64,000 nt of DNA from Wagnerdoeblera intermedia (GCF_042647465.1 NZ_JBHRVN010000004.1), one strand, 5' to 3'. Shown: positions 51,012-60,718, counted from the stretch's first letter. The notes: generated by a model from the sequence alone, not told the origin. Numbers and translations: made by a program.

Positions 51012-53306
51012 ATGAGCAGCACACCCGAAGAAGAAACCGGACTGACCTCCGAGTCCCTCACCCGCGCCATCGGCGGGCGTTATCTGACCTATGCGCTTTC
51101 GACCATCATGCACCGGGCGCTGCCCGATGCGCGTGACGGTCTGAAGCCGGTGCACCGCCGCATCCTTTATGCGATGCGCGAACTGCGCCTTGGCTCAAAC
51201 GGGGGCTACCGGAAGTCGGCGAAAATCACCGGCGATGTGATGGGCAACTATCACCCGCATGGCGATGCCGCGATCTATGATGCCATGGCGCGTCTCGCCC
51301 AGGATTTCGCCATGCGCTATCCGCTGGTGGATGGCCAGGGAAACTTCGGCAATATCGACGGCGATAACCCGGCAGCAGCACGCTACACCGAGGCGCGGAT
51401 GGCGGCGACGGCTGAGGCGCTGCTGGAAGGGCTTGATGAAGATTCGGTCGACTTCCGCCCGAACTATGACGGCACTTTGCGTGAGCCGGTGGTGCTGCCT
51501 GCCGCCTTCCCGAACCTGCTGGCCAATGGCGCAAGCGGAATTGCGGTCGGCATGGCGACCAATATTCCGCCCCATAACATCGGTGAGCTGATCGCGGGTT
51601 CGCTGGCCATGATTCAGGACCCGGATCTCAGCGACGATGCGCTGGTGGAGCATATTCCCGGGCCGGATTTCCCCACGGGCGGGGTTCTGGTGGAAGATGC
51701 GGCGACCATCCGTGAGGCTTATCGCACGGGGCGCGGCGGTTTTCGTCTGCGCGCGAAGTGGGAAAAGGAAGACTTGGGCCGGGGCAACTGGCAGATCGTG
51801 GTCACGGAAATTCCCTATCAGGTCGCCAAATCGAAGCTGATCGAGAAGCTGGCCGAAGTCATCCAGCTGAAGAAAGTGCCGTTGCTGGCCGATGTGCGCG
51901 ACGAATCCACCGAGGATGTTCGTATCGTTCTGGAGCCTCGGGCGCGGACAGTTGATCCCGAAGTGCTGATGGGGCAACTGTTCCGCAACTCCGATCTGGA
52001 AGTGCGGATCTCGCTTAACATGAACGTGCTGATCGACGGGCGCACGCCTAAGGTCTGCTCGCTCAAAGAGGTGCTGCGCGCCTTCCTCGATCACCGCCGC
52101 GAAGTGCTGCTGCGCCGCTCGCGTCACCGGATGGAAAAGATCGATCACCGTCTTGAGGTGCTTGAGGGCTTTATCATCGCCTTCCTGAACCTCGACCGGG
52201 TGATCGATATCATCCGCTATGACAACGAGCCGCGCGCCGCGCTGATGCGTGAGGAATGGGCCCGGACCTATCCGCGCGCGCTGACTGAGAAGGATTATGT
52301 GCCCCCGCCGAAAGGGGAGGGCGAGCTCACGGAAGTTCAGGCCGAAGCGATCCTGAATATGCGTCTGCGCAGCCTGCGTCGTCTCGAAGAGATGGAGCTG
52401 CGCCGCGAGCGCGATGAGCTGATGAAAGAGCGCGCCGGTCTTGAGGCGATGCTGGAGTCTGAGCGAAAGCAGTGGCGTAAGATTGCCGAGGAACTGCGCA
52501 AGGTGGCGATGTTCTTTGGCTCTGAGACCCCGGCAGGCAAGCGGCGCACGCTGTTGGCGGAGGCCGGTGAGGTTGTGGCCCTGCCGATGGAGGCGATGAT
52601 CGACCGCGAGCCGATCACCGTGATCCTGTCGCGGATGGGCTGGGTGCGCGCGCTGAAGGGCCATGTGAACCTTGAGGCCGAGCAGAAGTTCAAGGACGGC
52701 GATGGTCCGCGCTTTGCCTTCCACGCTGAGACCACCGATAAGATTATGATTTTCGGCGACAATGGCCGGTTCTATTCGCTTCTCGGGGCCAATCTTCCCG
52801 GCGGGCGCGGCATGGGTGAGCCGCTGCGTCTGATGGTCGATCTGCCCAATGACTGCGAGATCGTCGATGTGCGGATCTGGCGGGCGGGAGAAAAGCTGCT
52901 TGTGGCTTCAACGGCGGGGGATGGCTTTGTCGTCACCGCTGAGGATGCTCTGCCGCAGACCCGGGCGGGGAAGGCTGTGCTGACGGTGGGCGACGGGGTG
53001 AAAGCGGCCCTCGTGCGCCCGATCACCGGGGATCACCTGGCGGTCGTGGGCGAGAACCGCAAGCTTCTGGTATTCCCGGTCTCGGAGCTGCCGGAGATGG
53101 CCCGGGGCAAGGGTGTGAAGCTGCAGAAGTATAAGGACGGCGGTCTTTCGGATGCGGTGACGCTGACCTATTCCGAAGGTCTGAAGTGGAAAGATCCCGC
53201 CGGGCGGACGCGGCACGAGCCGGATCTGGGCGAATGGCTGGCCAAACGCTCGACCGCGGGGCGGATGGCACCGCGGGGCTTCCCGCAGGACAATAAGTTC
53301 AACTGA
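51012..53306 (+). CDS. parC: DNA topoisomerase IV subunit A
   Basis: Cleavage/religation subunit of the type IIA topoisomerase that decatenates replicated chromosomes. The 764-residue length is normal for ParC (shorter than GyrA, no GyrA box seen). The DNA-cleaving tyrosine is Tyr125 (AAARYTEAR). The quinolone-interaction stretch reads HPHGDAAIYDA, with Ala and Asp at the positions of E. coli Ser80 and Glu84. The C-terminal domain has degenerate beta-pinwheel blades. It is monocistronic and followed by a strong terminator. parE is not in the window. Confidence 0.95.
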   Translation: MSSTPEEETGLTSESLTRAIGGRYLTYALSTIMHRALPDARDGLKPVHRRILYAMRELRLGSNGGYRKSAKITGDVMGNYHPHGDAAIYDAMARLAQDFAMRYPLVDGQGNFGNIDGDNPAAARYTEARMAATAEALLEGLDEDSVDFRPNYDGTLREPVVLPAAFPNLLANGASGIAVGMATNIPPHNIGELIAGSLAMIQDPDLSDDALVEHIPGPDFPTGGVLVEDAATIREAYRTGRGGFRLRAKWEKEDLGRGNWQIVVTEIPYQVAKSKLIEKLAEVIQLKKVPLLADVRDESTEDVRIVLEPRARTVDPEVLMGQLFRNSDLEVRISLNMNVLIDGRTPKVCSLKEVLRAFLDHRREVLLRRSRHRMEKIDHRLEVLEGFIIAFLNLDRVIDIIRYDNEPRAALMREEWARTYPRALTEKDYVPPPKGEGELTEVQAEAILNMRLRSLRRLEEMELRRERDELMKERAGLEAMLESERKQWRKIAEELRKVAMFFGSETPAGKRRTLLAEAGEVVALPMEAMIDREPITVILSRMGWVRALKGHVNLEAEQKFKDGDGPRFAFHAETTDKIMIFGDNGRFYSLLGANLPGGRGMGEPLRLMVDLPNDCEIVDVRIWRAGEKLLVASTAGDGFVVTAEDALPQTRAGKAVLTVGDGVKAALVRPITGDHLAVVGENRKLLVFPVSELPEMARGKGVKLQKYKDGGLSDAVTLTYSEGLKWKDPAGRTRHEPDLGEWLAKRSTAGRMAPRGFPQDNKFN

Positions 53307-53328
53307 CGCCGGAGCGTGTCAGAGTGTG

Positions 53329-53362
53329 AAAAAGCCGGTGCCCGATGGGTGCCGGCTTTTTT
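53329..53362 (+). terminator. Rho-independent terminator of parC
   Basis: AAAAAGCCGG / CCGGCTTTTTT with additional inner pairing (TGCCC/GGGTG) and a 3-base loop, 23 bp after the parC stop. The T-run is continuous. Immediately downstream is repeat copy D. Confidence 0.85.
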
Positions 53363-53371
53363 CGTGGTGAG

Positions 53372-53434
53372 GCCGGGGAGGGCTGCCTGCCCTCCCCGGA
53401 CCCCGCCCGGGAGTATTTGGGAAAAGCCAAAGCC
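53372..53434 (+). repeat. Intergenic repeat element, copy D
   Basis: Same plan as copies A and B with one base changed in TATTTGGGAAAAGCC. It lies between the convergent parC and gloA genes, after the parC terminator, so it is not needed for terminating parC itself. Confidence 0.85.
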
Positions 53435-53445
53435 GGGTCGCGGCG

Positions 53446-53841
53446 TCAGCGGAAGCGGCCGCCTTTGCCGATGACTTCGATCTGATAGCCATCGGGATCG
53501 GCGATGAAGAAGAAATGCGCAACCGGGGTGTCGCCGTTGCGGAAGTCCACCAGTTTGCGCGGAGCAAGCCCTGCGGCCTCGAGGCGGGCGTGTTCGGCCG
53601 CGACATCATCGACCACGACGGCGAGATGGCCGTAGCCGTCGCCGTGGGTATAGGGCTCGGTCCGGTCTTTGTTGATGGTGAGTTCCAGCTCAAAATCGCC
53701 GGTCTCATTTTTCAGATAGACGAGAGTGAAATCCTTGAAATCGAGGCGGTCGGCGATTTTGAGGCCGAAGGCGGTTTCATAAAAGGCGAGGCTGCGGGCC
53801 TCATCGAGGACGCGGATCATGGAGTGGACAAGGCGGGCCAT
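53446..53841 (-). CDS. gloA: Lactoylglutathione lyase (glyoxalase I)
   Basis: Converts the methylglyoxal-glutathione hemithioacetal to S-lactoylglutathione, protecting against methylglyoxal. At 131 residues it is the size of E. coli GloA (135). The pattern matches glyoxalase I: MIRVLDEARSLAFYETAFGL near the N-terminus, ELELTINKD in the middle, the GYGHLAVVVDD segment carrying a metal-ligand His, and the C-terminal ADPDGYQIEVIGKG. It is a single gene facing parC. It relies on glutathione, whose synthesis gene gshA is also in this window. Confidence 0.93.
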   Translation of the reverse strand: MARLVHSMIRVLDEARSLAFYETAFGLKIADRLDFKDFTLVYLKNETGDFELELTINKDRTEPYTHGDGYGHLAVVVDDVAAEHARLEAAGLAPRKLVDFRNGDTPVAHFFFIADPDGYQIEVIGKGGRFR

Positions 53842-53870
53842 GGGGGCTCCTGTGAGGGACGGGGGTAATG

Positions 53871-53900
53871 AAAAAGGCCGCTCCGGGGAGCGGCCTTTCC
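53871..53900 (-). terminator. Rho-independent terminator of tuf
   Basis: On the minus strand GAAAGGCCGCTCC / GGAGCGGCCTTTTTC with a short CC loop and a T-run (TTTTTCATT), 28 bp after the tuf stop and before gloA's start. It isolates the highly expressed tuf transcript. Confidence 0.88.
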
Positions 53901-53927
53901 GGTCAGTCCGGGAAGACCCGGGCCTGA

Positions 53928-55103
53928 TTACTTGATGATCTTAGCGACGACGCCTGCACCAACGGTACGGCCGCCTTCACGGATTGCGAAGCGCAGCTTC
54001 TCTTCCATAGCGATCGGAGCAATCAGTTCGACTTCGAACTTCAGGTTGTCGCCCGGCATCACCATTTCGGTGCCTTCCGGCAGTTTGACCATGCCGGTGA
54101 CGTCGGTGGTGCGGAAGTAGAACTGCGGACGGTAGTTCGCGAAGAACGGGGTGTGACGGCCGCCCTCTTCTTTGGTGAGGATGTAGGCCTCAGCTTCGAA
54201 GTGGGTGTGCGGGTTAACCGATTTCGGTTTGCACAGAACCTGACCACGCTCAACACCGTCACGGTCAACGCCGCGCAGCAGGGCGCCGATGTTGTCGCCG
54301 GCTTCACCGCGATCGAGCAGTTTGCGGAACATTTCCACGCCGGTGCAGGTCGATTTCGAGGTCGGGCGGATGCCGACGATCTCGACTTCGTCACCAACGT
54401 TGATCACGCCGCGCTCAACACGACCGGTCACAACGGTACCACGGCCCGAGATCGAGAACACGTCTTCGATCGGCATCAGGAAGGGCTGGTCAACAGCACG
54501 TGCCGGGGTCGGGATGTAGGAATCGACAGCTGCGAGCAGCTCGCGGATTGCGTTCTCGCCGATTTCAGCGTCGCGGCCTTCGAGAGCAGCCAGAGCCGAA
54601 CCTTTGACGATCGGAATATCGTCGCCGGGGTAGTCGTAGGACGACAGCAGCTCACGGATTTCCATTTCCACGAGCTCGAGCAGCTCCGGATCGTCAACCT
54701 GGTCAACTTTGTTCATGAAGACGACCATGTAGGGGATACCCACCTGGCGGCCGAGCAGGATGTGCTCACGGGTCTGCGGCATCGGGCCGTCAGCAGCGTT
54801 CACCACGAGGATCGCGCCGTCCATCTGGGCAGCACCGGTGATCATGTTTTTGACGTAGTCGGCGTGGCCGGGGCAGTCAACGTGAGCATAGTGACGTGCT
54901 TCGGTCTCATACTCGACGTGTGCGGTCGAGATGGTGATGCCGCGTGCACGCTCTTCCGGTGCGCCGTCGATCTGGTCGTAGGCTTTGAAGTCACCGAAGT
55001 ATTTGGTGATTGCTGCGGTCAGCGTGGTTTTGCCGTGGTCAACGTGGCCGATGGTGCCGATGTTGACGTGCGGTTTATTGCGTTCGAACTTGGACTTCGC
55101 CAT
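53928..55103 (-). CDS. tuf: Elongation factor Tu
   Basis: GTPase that delivers aminoacyl-tRNA to the ribosome. The protein is 391 residues. G1 is GHVDHGKT at residues 19-26, then the G3 DCPGH and G4 NKVD motifs. The ATG at 55103 gives the family N-terminus MAKSKFERNKPHVNIGTIG; an open frame further upstream is not coding. The codon choice is strongly biased, as expected. No rpsL-rpsG-fusA genes or tRNA-Trp/secE are adjacent, so this is a stand-alone copy; most relatives carry a second tuf elsewhere. Confidence 0.97.
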   Translation of the reverse strand: MAKSKFERNKPHVNIGTIGHVDHGKTTLTAAITKYFGDFKAYDQIDGAPEERARGITISTAHVEYETEARHYAHVDCPGHADYVKNMITGAAQMDGAILVVNAADGPMPQTREHILLGRQVGIPYMVVFMNKVDQVDDPELLELVEMEIRELLSSYDYPGDDIPIVKGSALAALEGRDAEIGENAIRELLAAVDSYIPTPARAVDQPFLMPIEDVFSISGRGTVVTGRVERGVINVGDEVEIVGIRPTSKSTCTGVEMFRKLLDRGEAGDNIGALLRGVDRDGVERGQVLCKPKSVNPHTHFEAEAYILTKEEGGRHTPFFANYRPQFYFRTTDVTGMVKLPEGTEMVMPGDNLKFEVELIAPIAMEEKLRFAIREGGRTVGAGVVAKIIK

Positions 55104-55170
55104 ATCGCGGCCATCCCCATGCAAGGGGGCCGCCGCAAGAAACGGACGGCCCGATTCAATACCACGGCGC

Positions 55171-55199
55171 ATTTATCCTTCACGCCCCGGTTTTTCAAG
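55171..55199 (-). promoter_or_regulatory. tuf: Predicted sigma-70 promoter of tuf
   Basis: On the minus strand TTGAAA (-35, 55194-55199), a 17-bp spacer and TAAATG (-10, 55171-55176), about 70 bp upstream of the tuf ATG. Spacing and -35 are close to consensus; the -10 is weaker. There is no nearer competing gene that it could serve. Confidence 0.5.
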
Positions 55200-55239
55200 G
55201 CGCTATGACGAATTCTGCCGCGATTCAGCCGTGTTATGC

Positions 55240-55827
55240 TTATTGAGCCGCAGCGCCGGGGGCACGGACCAGCGGTTTTGCACGCGGATCGAAGAATTGC
55301 GGGTTTTTCCCGAGCCAGTCCTCAATCGCCAGGGCCGTGTTGAAGGCGAGATTCTCAAGCTGCTCCTCAGCCGATTTCGTCAGGCCCGAGCCGATGGCCG
55401 TGCCCGCTGAGAGCGTTTCAAAGACGGTCAGCTGTTCGGGCTTCTCATTGAGTTTTTTGCCGCCTTCGGTGTCCGACATCAGCGTCACGGAGACGATCAT
55501 CACCGATTTGGGCGAGACCACCAGCGGCACACCGGGGGGGGCCAGGGCATAGCCGTCGACATTGATGCCAAGGTGGTAGAAAGCATTGCCGTCGAGACGG
55601 GAGAAACGGTCTTTCACCGCTTTGGTGACGGCGGTTTCCAGCTGCTCTTTGGTGGCATCGCGCGAGATCGGCGCTTTGGTTGCCGTGTCAGCCACCACCA
55701 CGGCATGGCCGAGTTTGAAGTGCTGGGTGAGCATGGCCGGCGGCGGGGTCAGCCCGGTGCGGGTTTCGCAGGCCGAGAGGGCCAGGGCTGCGATCATCAG
55801 GGCGGCGGGCAGACGAAAACGGGTCAT
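55240..55827 (-). CDS. Lipoprotein of unknown function
   Basis: A 195-residue exported lipoprotein. The lipobox is ALALSACETR, with Cys at about residue 19. The mature part has a conserved-looking core (HLGINVDGYALAPPGVPLVV and MIVSVTLMSDTEGGKKLN) and ends in a Pro/Ala-rich tail. It resembles the roughly 190-residue lipoproteins found in many Rhodobacteraceae genomes, but I do not recognise a named family. ATG 55827 is the best start. It lies upstream of tuf on the same strand and is divergent from the aminotransferase gene. Confidence 0.7.
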   Translation of the reverse strand: MTRFRLPAALMIAALALSACETRTGLTPPPAMLTQHFKLGHAVVVADTATKAPISRDATKEQLETAVTKAVKDRFSRLDGNAFYHLGINVDGYALAPPGVPLVVSPKSVMIVSVTLMSDTEGGKKLNEKPEQLTVFETLSAGTAIGSGLTKSAEEQLENLAFNTALAIEDWLGKNPQFFDPRAKPLVRAPGAAAQ

Positions 55828-56012
55828 AGATCTCTCCGGCAGACAGCTTTGGATAGCGGATGGGCGCGCTTCGGGCAACGAAGTTGCGCAAAGGCCGGGC
55901 GAAATCCGCCTCCTGCCACAACCGCAGAGCCGCCGCGCGGTTCCGGGGACAGTTGGCCCTTGCGGCGGCCCGCAGAGGGAGGCAACCTTTCCGCGTTACA
56001 GGAGACTGCCCT

Positions 56013-57200
56013 ATGATCCGCCCGCTTAATCCCGCCATGGCCACGACTTTTGCACCGCCGGTGATGGAGGCGCACCGCTGGCGCGCCTCGACGGCGCTGC
56101 CTGCGGGGCTGTCGCTGATCAATGTCTCGCAGGCCGCGCCGACGGAGGTGCCGCCGCTGCCGCTGCGGGAAGCCATTGCAGAGGCCGCACTTCATCAGCC
56201 GGCGGCGCATCTTTATGGCGCGGTGCTGGGGATGGATGAGCTGCGCGAGGAAATCGCGGCGCAGTGGTCGCGGGCCTATGCGGGCCGGGTGCGGGCCTCG
56301 CAGGTGGCCATCACCCAAGGGTGCAATCAGGCCTTCTGTGCCGTTCTGGCAACCCTTGCCGCGCCTGGCGATGAGATCATTCTGACGGTGCCATGGTATT
56401 TTAACCACAAAATGTGGCTTGATATGCAGGGTGTTAAGGCCGTTCCGCTGACGCCGGGCGCAGGGCTGATCCCTGAGGCAGAGGCAGCGGCGCGACTGAT
56501 CACCGACCGCACAAAGGCGATTGTTCTGGTCTCGCCCAACAACCCGGGCGGCGCGGAATATCCGGCAGAGACCATGGCGGCCTTCCGCGATCTCTGCCGC
56601 GCCCGCGGCCTCGCGCTGATCGTTGATGAGACCTATCGTGATTTCGACAGCCGTGATGGCCGTGTGCATGATCTGTTCATGGACCCTGACTGGTCGGATG
56701 TGCTGGTGCAGCTTTACAGTTTCTCCAAGGCTTACCGGCTGACCGGCCACCGCGTCGGGGCCATTGTCGCCTCTGAAGCGCGTCTGGCAGAGGTGGAGAA
56801 ATTCCTCGACACCGTGGCGATCTGCCCGGGCCAGCTCGGTCAGATCGCAGCGCTTTGGGGTATGCGGAATCTGGGCCGCTGGGTTGAGGGGGAGCGCCAG
56901 GAAATCCTGGCCCGCCGCCGTGCCGTTGAGGCCGCCATCGCCGATCTGCCGGGCTGGGAGCTGATGGGGGCGGGGGCGTTTTTCGCCTATGCGCGCCATC
57001 CTTTTGCGGGCAGCGGCCCGGAAGTGGCAAAGGCCATCCTTTCTGAACAGGGTGTTCTGATGCTGCCGGGCACGATGTTTATGCCCGAAGGCTCGGCCGG
57101 GGCGCATGGCCAGATGCGCATCGCTTTTGCAAACTGTGACGCCGATGGTCTGCGTGAAATGGCGGCGCGGCTTGACCGGCTGACGCTGCCCCGCCGCTGA
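56013..57200 (+). CDS. PLP-dependent aminotransferase (class I/II)
   Basis: Cytoplasmic fold-type I aminotransferase of 395 residues. The lysine that binds pyridoxal phosphate is in SFSKAYRLTGHRVG; the cofactor pocket includes NNPGGAEYP and VDETYRDF. The partner amino acid cannot be told from sequence; class I members near this group act on aspartate, aromatic or branched-chain substrates. The ATG at 56013 follows CAGGAG and begins the typical short extension. It is a single gene between the lipoprotein and the PpiD-like gene. Confidence 0.9.
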   Translation: MIRPLNPAMATTFAPPVMEAHRWRASTALPAGLSLINVSQAAPTEVPPLPLREAIAEAALHQPAAHLYGAVLGMDELREEIAAQWSRAYAGRVRASQVAITQGCNQAFCAVLATLAAPGDEIILTVPWYFNHKMWLDMQGVKAVPLTPGAGLIPEAEAAARLITDRTKAIVLVSPNNPGGAEYPAETMAAFRDLCRARGLALIVDETYRDFDSRDGRVHDLFMDPDWSDVLVQLYSFSKAYRLTGHRVGAIVASEARLAEVEKFLDTVAICPGQLGQIAALWGMRNLGRWVEGERQEILARRRAVEAAIADLPGWELMGAGAFFAYARHPFAGSGPEVAKAILSEQGVLMLPGTMFMPEGSAGAHGQMRIAFANCDADGLREMAARLDRLTLPRR

Positions 57201-57281
57201 TCCGGGGGACTATGCTAAGGGATTGCTCCGGAGGGCAGCAACCCTTAGACAAACGGAAAGTTTTCACGACCGGAGGGGTTG

Positions 57282-59126
57282 ATGGCGAAGGGTGGCAAGG
57301 CGGGACAGCTGTTCGTCTGGGTTCTGATGGCATTGCTCATCATCGGCCTCAGCGGGTTTGGCGTCAGCAATTTCGGCGGCAATGTGCGTAAGATCGGCTC
57401 GGTGTCGGGTGAGGATATCTCGACGACCGAGTATTTCCGCGCTCTGCGCACCGATCTGAATGCGCTTTCGGCGCAGGCCGGCAAACCGCTGAGCTTCAAC
57501 GAAGCTGCGGCCTTTGGTCTTGATGGTGCGGTGCGCCAGCGTCTGGTGACCCAGGCGGTTCTGGATGCCGAGGCTAAGCGTATCGGTATTTCCACCGGCG
57601 ATCAGCGTCTGGCGACCGAGATTCGCTCCAACCCTTCGTTCTCTGGGGCCAATGGTCAGTTTGACCGCGGGGCCTATAGCGGCATGCTGCGCGACAACGG
57701 CTGGACCGAGGCAGAGTTTGAGGCGCGGATGCGCCGCGATCTGGCGCGTGGTCTTTTGCAGACGGCGGTGGTTGCGGGGATGCCCGGCTCTGACGTCGCG
57801 GCGACGACCTTCCTTGATTATATCGAAGAGCGCCGCAGCTTTACCCTTGTGCGTCTGACCGCTGAAAACCTGCCGGAACCGGTGGCCGCGCCTGATGAGG
57901 CTGCTGTCAAAGCATGGTATGACGCAAATCCCGCAGATTTCACCCGGCCCGAGACCCGTCGCATCACCTATATCGCGCTGATGACCGATGATGTCGCCAA
58001 AACCACCGAGGTGGATGAGGCCGAACTGCGCAAGCTCTATGAGCAGCGTCTGTCGGATTACGTCCAGCCGGAGCGTCGTCTGGTTGAGCGGCTGATCTTC
58101 CCTGATCAGGCTGCCGCCGATGCCGCCAAAGCGCGCCTTGATGCCGGGACCGTCACCTTCGAGGAACTCGTCACAGAGCGCGGTCTGACCCTGAGCGATA
58201 TCGATCTGGGCGATCTGAGCCGCGAAGATCTTGGCGAAGCCGCAGAGGGCGTCTTTGCTCTCGGCGCGCCCGGTGTGGCCGGTCCGCTGCCGACCCCGCT
58301 TGGCCCGGCCCTCTTTCGGATGAATGCGGTTTTTGCCGCCGAAGAAGTGACCTTTGAGCAGGCAAAAGCCGATCTGGTGTCGGAATTTGCACAGGATGCG
58401 GCCCGTCGCTCGATTGCGACCCGCGTCAATGACCTCGAAGACATCCTGGCCGGTGGGGCGACCCTTGAGGAAGCTGCCAAAGAGGCAGGCATGACCCTTG
58501 GCACCATTGAGCTGAATGCCGACAGCGATGAGGGCCTTGCGGCCTATCCGGCCTTCCGCACCAAAGCCCTGGCTGCAGGCGAGCGCGATTTTGCCCATGG
58601 CTTCCTTCTTGAGGATGGCAGCCTTGTGGCGCTGCGCCTGGACGGGATCGACGCTCCGGCGCTGCTGCCCTTTGAAGAGGTGCGTGAGCAGGCCAGAGCC
58701 GCAGCCTTTGAAGGGGCAGAGCGCGATGCTTTGAAAGCGCGTGCGGCTGAGGTGGAGAAGGCTCTGGCGGAGGGGGCGGATGCCGCCACGCTGGGGACGG
58801 TTGAAACCCATGCGGATATGCCGCGCGGCGGCCGCATCGATGCGGCTCCGGCCAGCCTGCTGGCGGATGTCTTTGCGCTGCAGGCAGAGGGCGATCTGAC
58901 CACCGTCAGCGCGCCCGAGTTCACCGCCGTTCTGCGCCTCGACTCCATCCGTAAGGCCGATCCCGACAGCGAAGAGGCCCGTCTGCTGGTCTCGACCGTC
59001 TCGACGCAGCTTGGGCAGGACATGGGGCAGGATGCCTTTGCGCTGCTGGCTGCAGCACTGGAAACGGGGGCGGATATCTCCCTCGATCAGGCGGCGATTG
59101 AAGCCGTCCACGCGCAGATGCGCTGA
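57282..59126 (+). CDS. PpiD/SurA-like peptidyl-prolyl isomerase chaperone
   Basis: A 614-residue membrane-anchored periplasmic folding factor. One N-terminal transmembrane helix (residues about 9-28) is followed by a SurA_N-like helical chaperone region to about residue 260. A parvulin-type (rotamase) domain follows in the middle and a second helical chaperone part at the end. PpiD-type proteins assist proteins leaving the Sec channel and often lack isomerase activity. ATG 57282 is used, since a TTG three bases upstream is less likely and CGGAGGGG is suitably spaced. It lies 26 bp from trpE, so the two are likely co-transcribed. Confidence 0.85.
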   Translation: MAKGGKAGQLFVWVLMALLIIGLSGFGVSNFGGNVRKIGSVSGEDISTTEYFRALRTDLNALSAQAGKPLSFNEAAAFGLDGAVRQRLVTQAVLDAEAKRIGISTGDQRLATEIRSNPSFSGANGQFDRGAYSGMLRDNGWTEAEFEARMRRDLARGLLQTAVVAGMPGSDVAATTFLDYIEERRSFTLVRLTAENLPEPVAAPDEAAVKAWYDANPADFTRPETRRITYIALMTDDVAKTTEVDEAELRKLYEQRLSDYVQPERRLVERLIFPDQAAADAAKARLDAGTVTFEELVTERGLTLSDIDLGDLSREDLGEAAEGVFALGAPGVAGPLPTPLGPALFRMNAVFAAEEVTFEQAKADLVSEFAQDAARRSIATRVNDLEDILAGGATLEEAAKEAGMTLGTIELNADSDEGLAAYPAFRTKALAAGERDFAHGFLLEDGSLVALRLDGIDAPALLPFEEVREQARAAAFEGAERDALKARAAEVEKALAEGADAATLGTVETHADMPRGGRIDAAPASLLADVFALQAEGDLTTVSAPEFTAVLRLDSIRKADPDSEEARLLVSTVSTQLGQDMGQDAFALLAAALETGADISLDQAAIEAVHAQMR

Positions 59127-59152
59127 GTACTGACTGAAGAAGGCTGACCGAT

Positions 59153-60661
59153 ATGACACTGGTTCCTGGTTTCGACGCTTTTGAGAAGGGCTGGAATGAG
59201 GGCAGGAACCAGGTCGTCTGGACCCGGCTTGCGGCGGATCTCGACACGCCGGTCTCGCTGATGCTGAAGCTGGCAGAGGCGCGCTCGGACACCTTCATGC
59301 TGGAATCGGTGACCGGCGGGGAAGTGCGGGGGCGCTATTCGGTGGTGGGCATGAAGCCCGATCTGATCTGGCAGTGCCACGGCGAGCAAAGCCGTATCAA
59401 CCGTCAGGCCCGCTATGAGGCCAATGCCTTTGAGGATCTTGAGGGCCATCCCCTGGAGACCCTGCGCGCGCTGATCGCGGAATGCGCGATTGATATGCCG
59501 TCCGAGCTTCCGGCGATTGCGGCGGGGCTGTTTGGCTATCTGGGCTATGACATGATCCGCCTTGTCGAGCATCTGCCGAATGTGCCGGAGGATACCCTCG
59601 GTCTGCCCGATGCGGTGCTGATGCGTCCTTCGGTGATCGCGGTGCTGGACGGGGTGAAGGGTGAGGTGACGCTGGTCGCACCGGCCTGGGTGTCCTCGGG
59701 GCTTTCCGCCCGGGCGGCCTATGCCCAGGCGGCAGAGCGGGTGATGGATGCGCTGAAGGATCTCGACCGTGCGCCGGCGGCGCCGCGGGATCTGGGCGAG
59801 GTGGCCCAGGTGGGCGAGCTGCGCTCCAACTTCACGCCTGAGGGCTATAAGGCTGCGGTGCTGAAGGCCAAAGAGTATATCAAAGCGGGCGACATCTTCC
59901 AATGTGTGCCGAGCCAGCGCTGGTCGCTGGAGTTTCCGCTGCCGCCCTTCGCGCTTTACCGCTCGCTGCGCCGGACCAACCCTTCGCCTTTCATGTTCTT
60001 CTTTAATTTCGGCGGCTTCCAGGTTGTGGGGGCAAGCCCGGAGATCCTGGTGCGTCTGCGCGAAGGTGAAGTGACGATCCGTCCGATCGCAGGCACCCGC
60101 AAGCGCGGCGCGACTGAGGCCGAAGATAAGGCGCTTGAGGCCGATCTGCTGGCGGATCCGAAAGAGCTGGCCGAGCATCTGATGCTGCTCGATCTGGGGC
60201 GCAATGATGTGGGTCGGGTGGCGAAGATCGGCACCGTGCGGCCGACCGAGAAATTCATCATCGAGCGCTATTCCCACGTGATGCACATCGTCTCCAACGT
60301 CGTGGGCGAGATTGCTGAGGGCGAGGATGCGCTTTCCGCGCTGCTGGCGGGGCTTCCGGCGGGGACGGTCTCCGGTGCGCCGAAGGTGCGCGCCATGGAG
60401 ATCATTGACGAGCTGGAGCCGGAAAAGCGCGGGGTGTATGGCGGCGGTGTGGGTTATTTCGCCGCCAATGGCGAGATGGACTTCTGCATCGCTTTGCGCA
60501 CGGCGGTGGTCAAAGATGAGACCATGTATATTCAGGCCGGTGGCGGCGTGGTCTATGACAGCGATCCCGAAGCTGAGTTTGAGGAGACCGTGAACAAATC
60601 CGGCGCGCTGCGGCGTGCGGCGCAGGATGCGGGGCTCTTTGTGCGGCGTGGCAACCACTGA
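59153..60661 (+). CDS. trpE: Anthranilate synthase component I
   Basis: Makes anthranilate from chorismate using ammonia from TrpG. The 502-residue enzyme has the feedback-binding LES (MLESVTGG, near residue 45) and the catalytic GASPEILVRL, IRPIAGTRKRG, LDLGRNDVGRV and SGAPKVRAM motifs. trpG and trpD are not downstream here, since the next gene is convergent, so the trp genes are split in this genome. It is probably transcribed with the PpiD-like gene. There is no room for a leader peptide or attenuator directly upstream. Confidence 0.96.
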   Translation: MTLVPGFDAFEKGWNEGRNQVVWTRLAADLDTPVSLMLKLAEARSDTFMLESVTGGEVRGRYSVVGMKPDLIWQCHGEQSRINRQARYEANAFEDLEGHPLETLRALIAECAIDMPSELPAIAAGLFGYLGYDMIRLVEHLPNVPEDTLGLPDAVLMRPSVIAVLDGVKGEVTLVAPAWVSSGLSARAAYAQAAERVMDALKDLDRAPAAPRDLGEVAQVGELRSNFTPEGYKAAVLKAKEYIKAGDIFQCVPSQRWSLEFPLPPFALYRSLRRTNPSPFMFFFNFGGFQVVGASPEILVRLREGEVTIRPIAGTRKRGATEAEDKALEADLLADPKELAEHLMLLDLGRNDVGRVAKIGTVRPTEKFIIERYSHVMHIVSNVVGEIAEGEDALSALLAGLPAGTVSGAPKVRAMEIIDELEPEKRGVYGGGVGYFAANGEMDFCIALRTAVVKDETMYIQAGGGVVYDSDPEAEFEETVNKSGALRRAAQDAGLFVRRGNH

Positions 60662-60718
60662 GGGCGGGGCCGCTCTGATCCTCTGAACGCCCGCTTGTGG
60701 CGGGGGGCAGAGAAGAAT

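Noticed and set aside
57264..59159. Long open frame on the minus strand (631 codons)
   Set aside because: It is the antisense shadow of the PpiD-like gene; its translation has no recognisable domains, and high-GC DNA often leaves such frames open.
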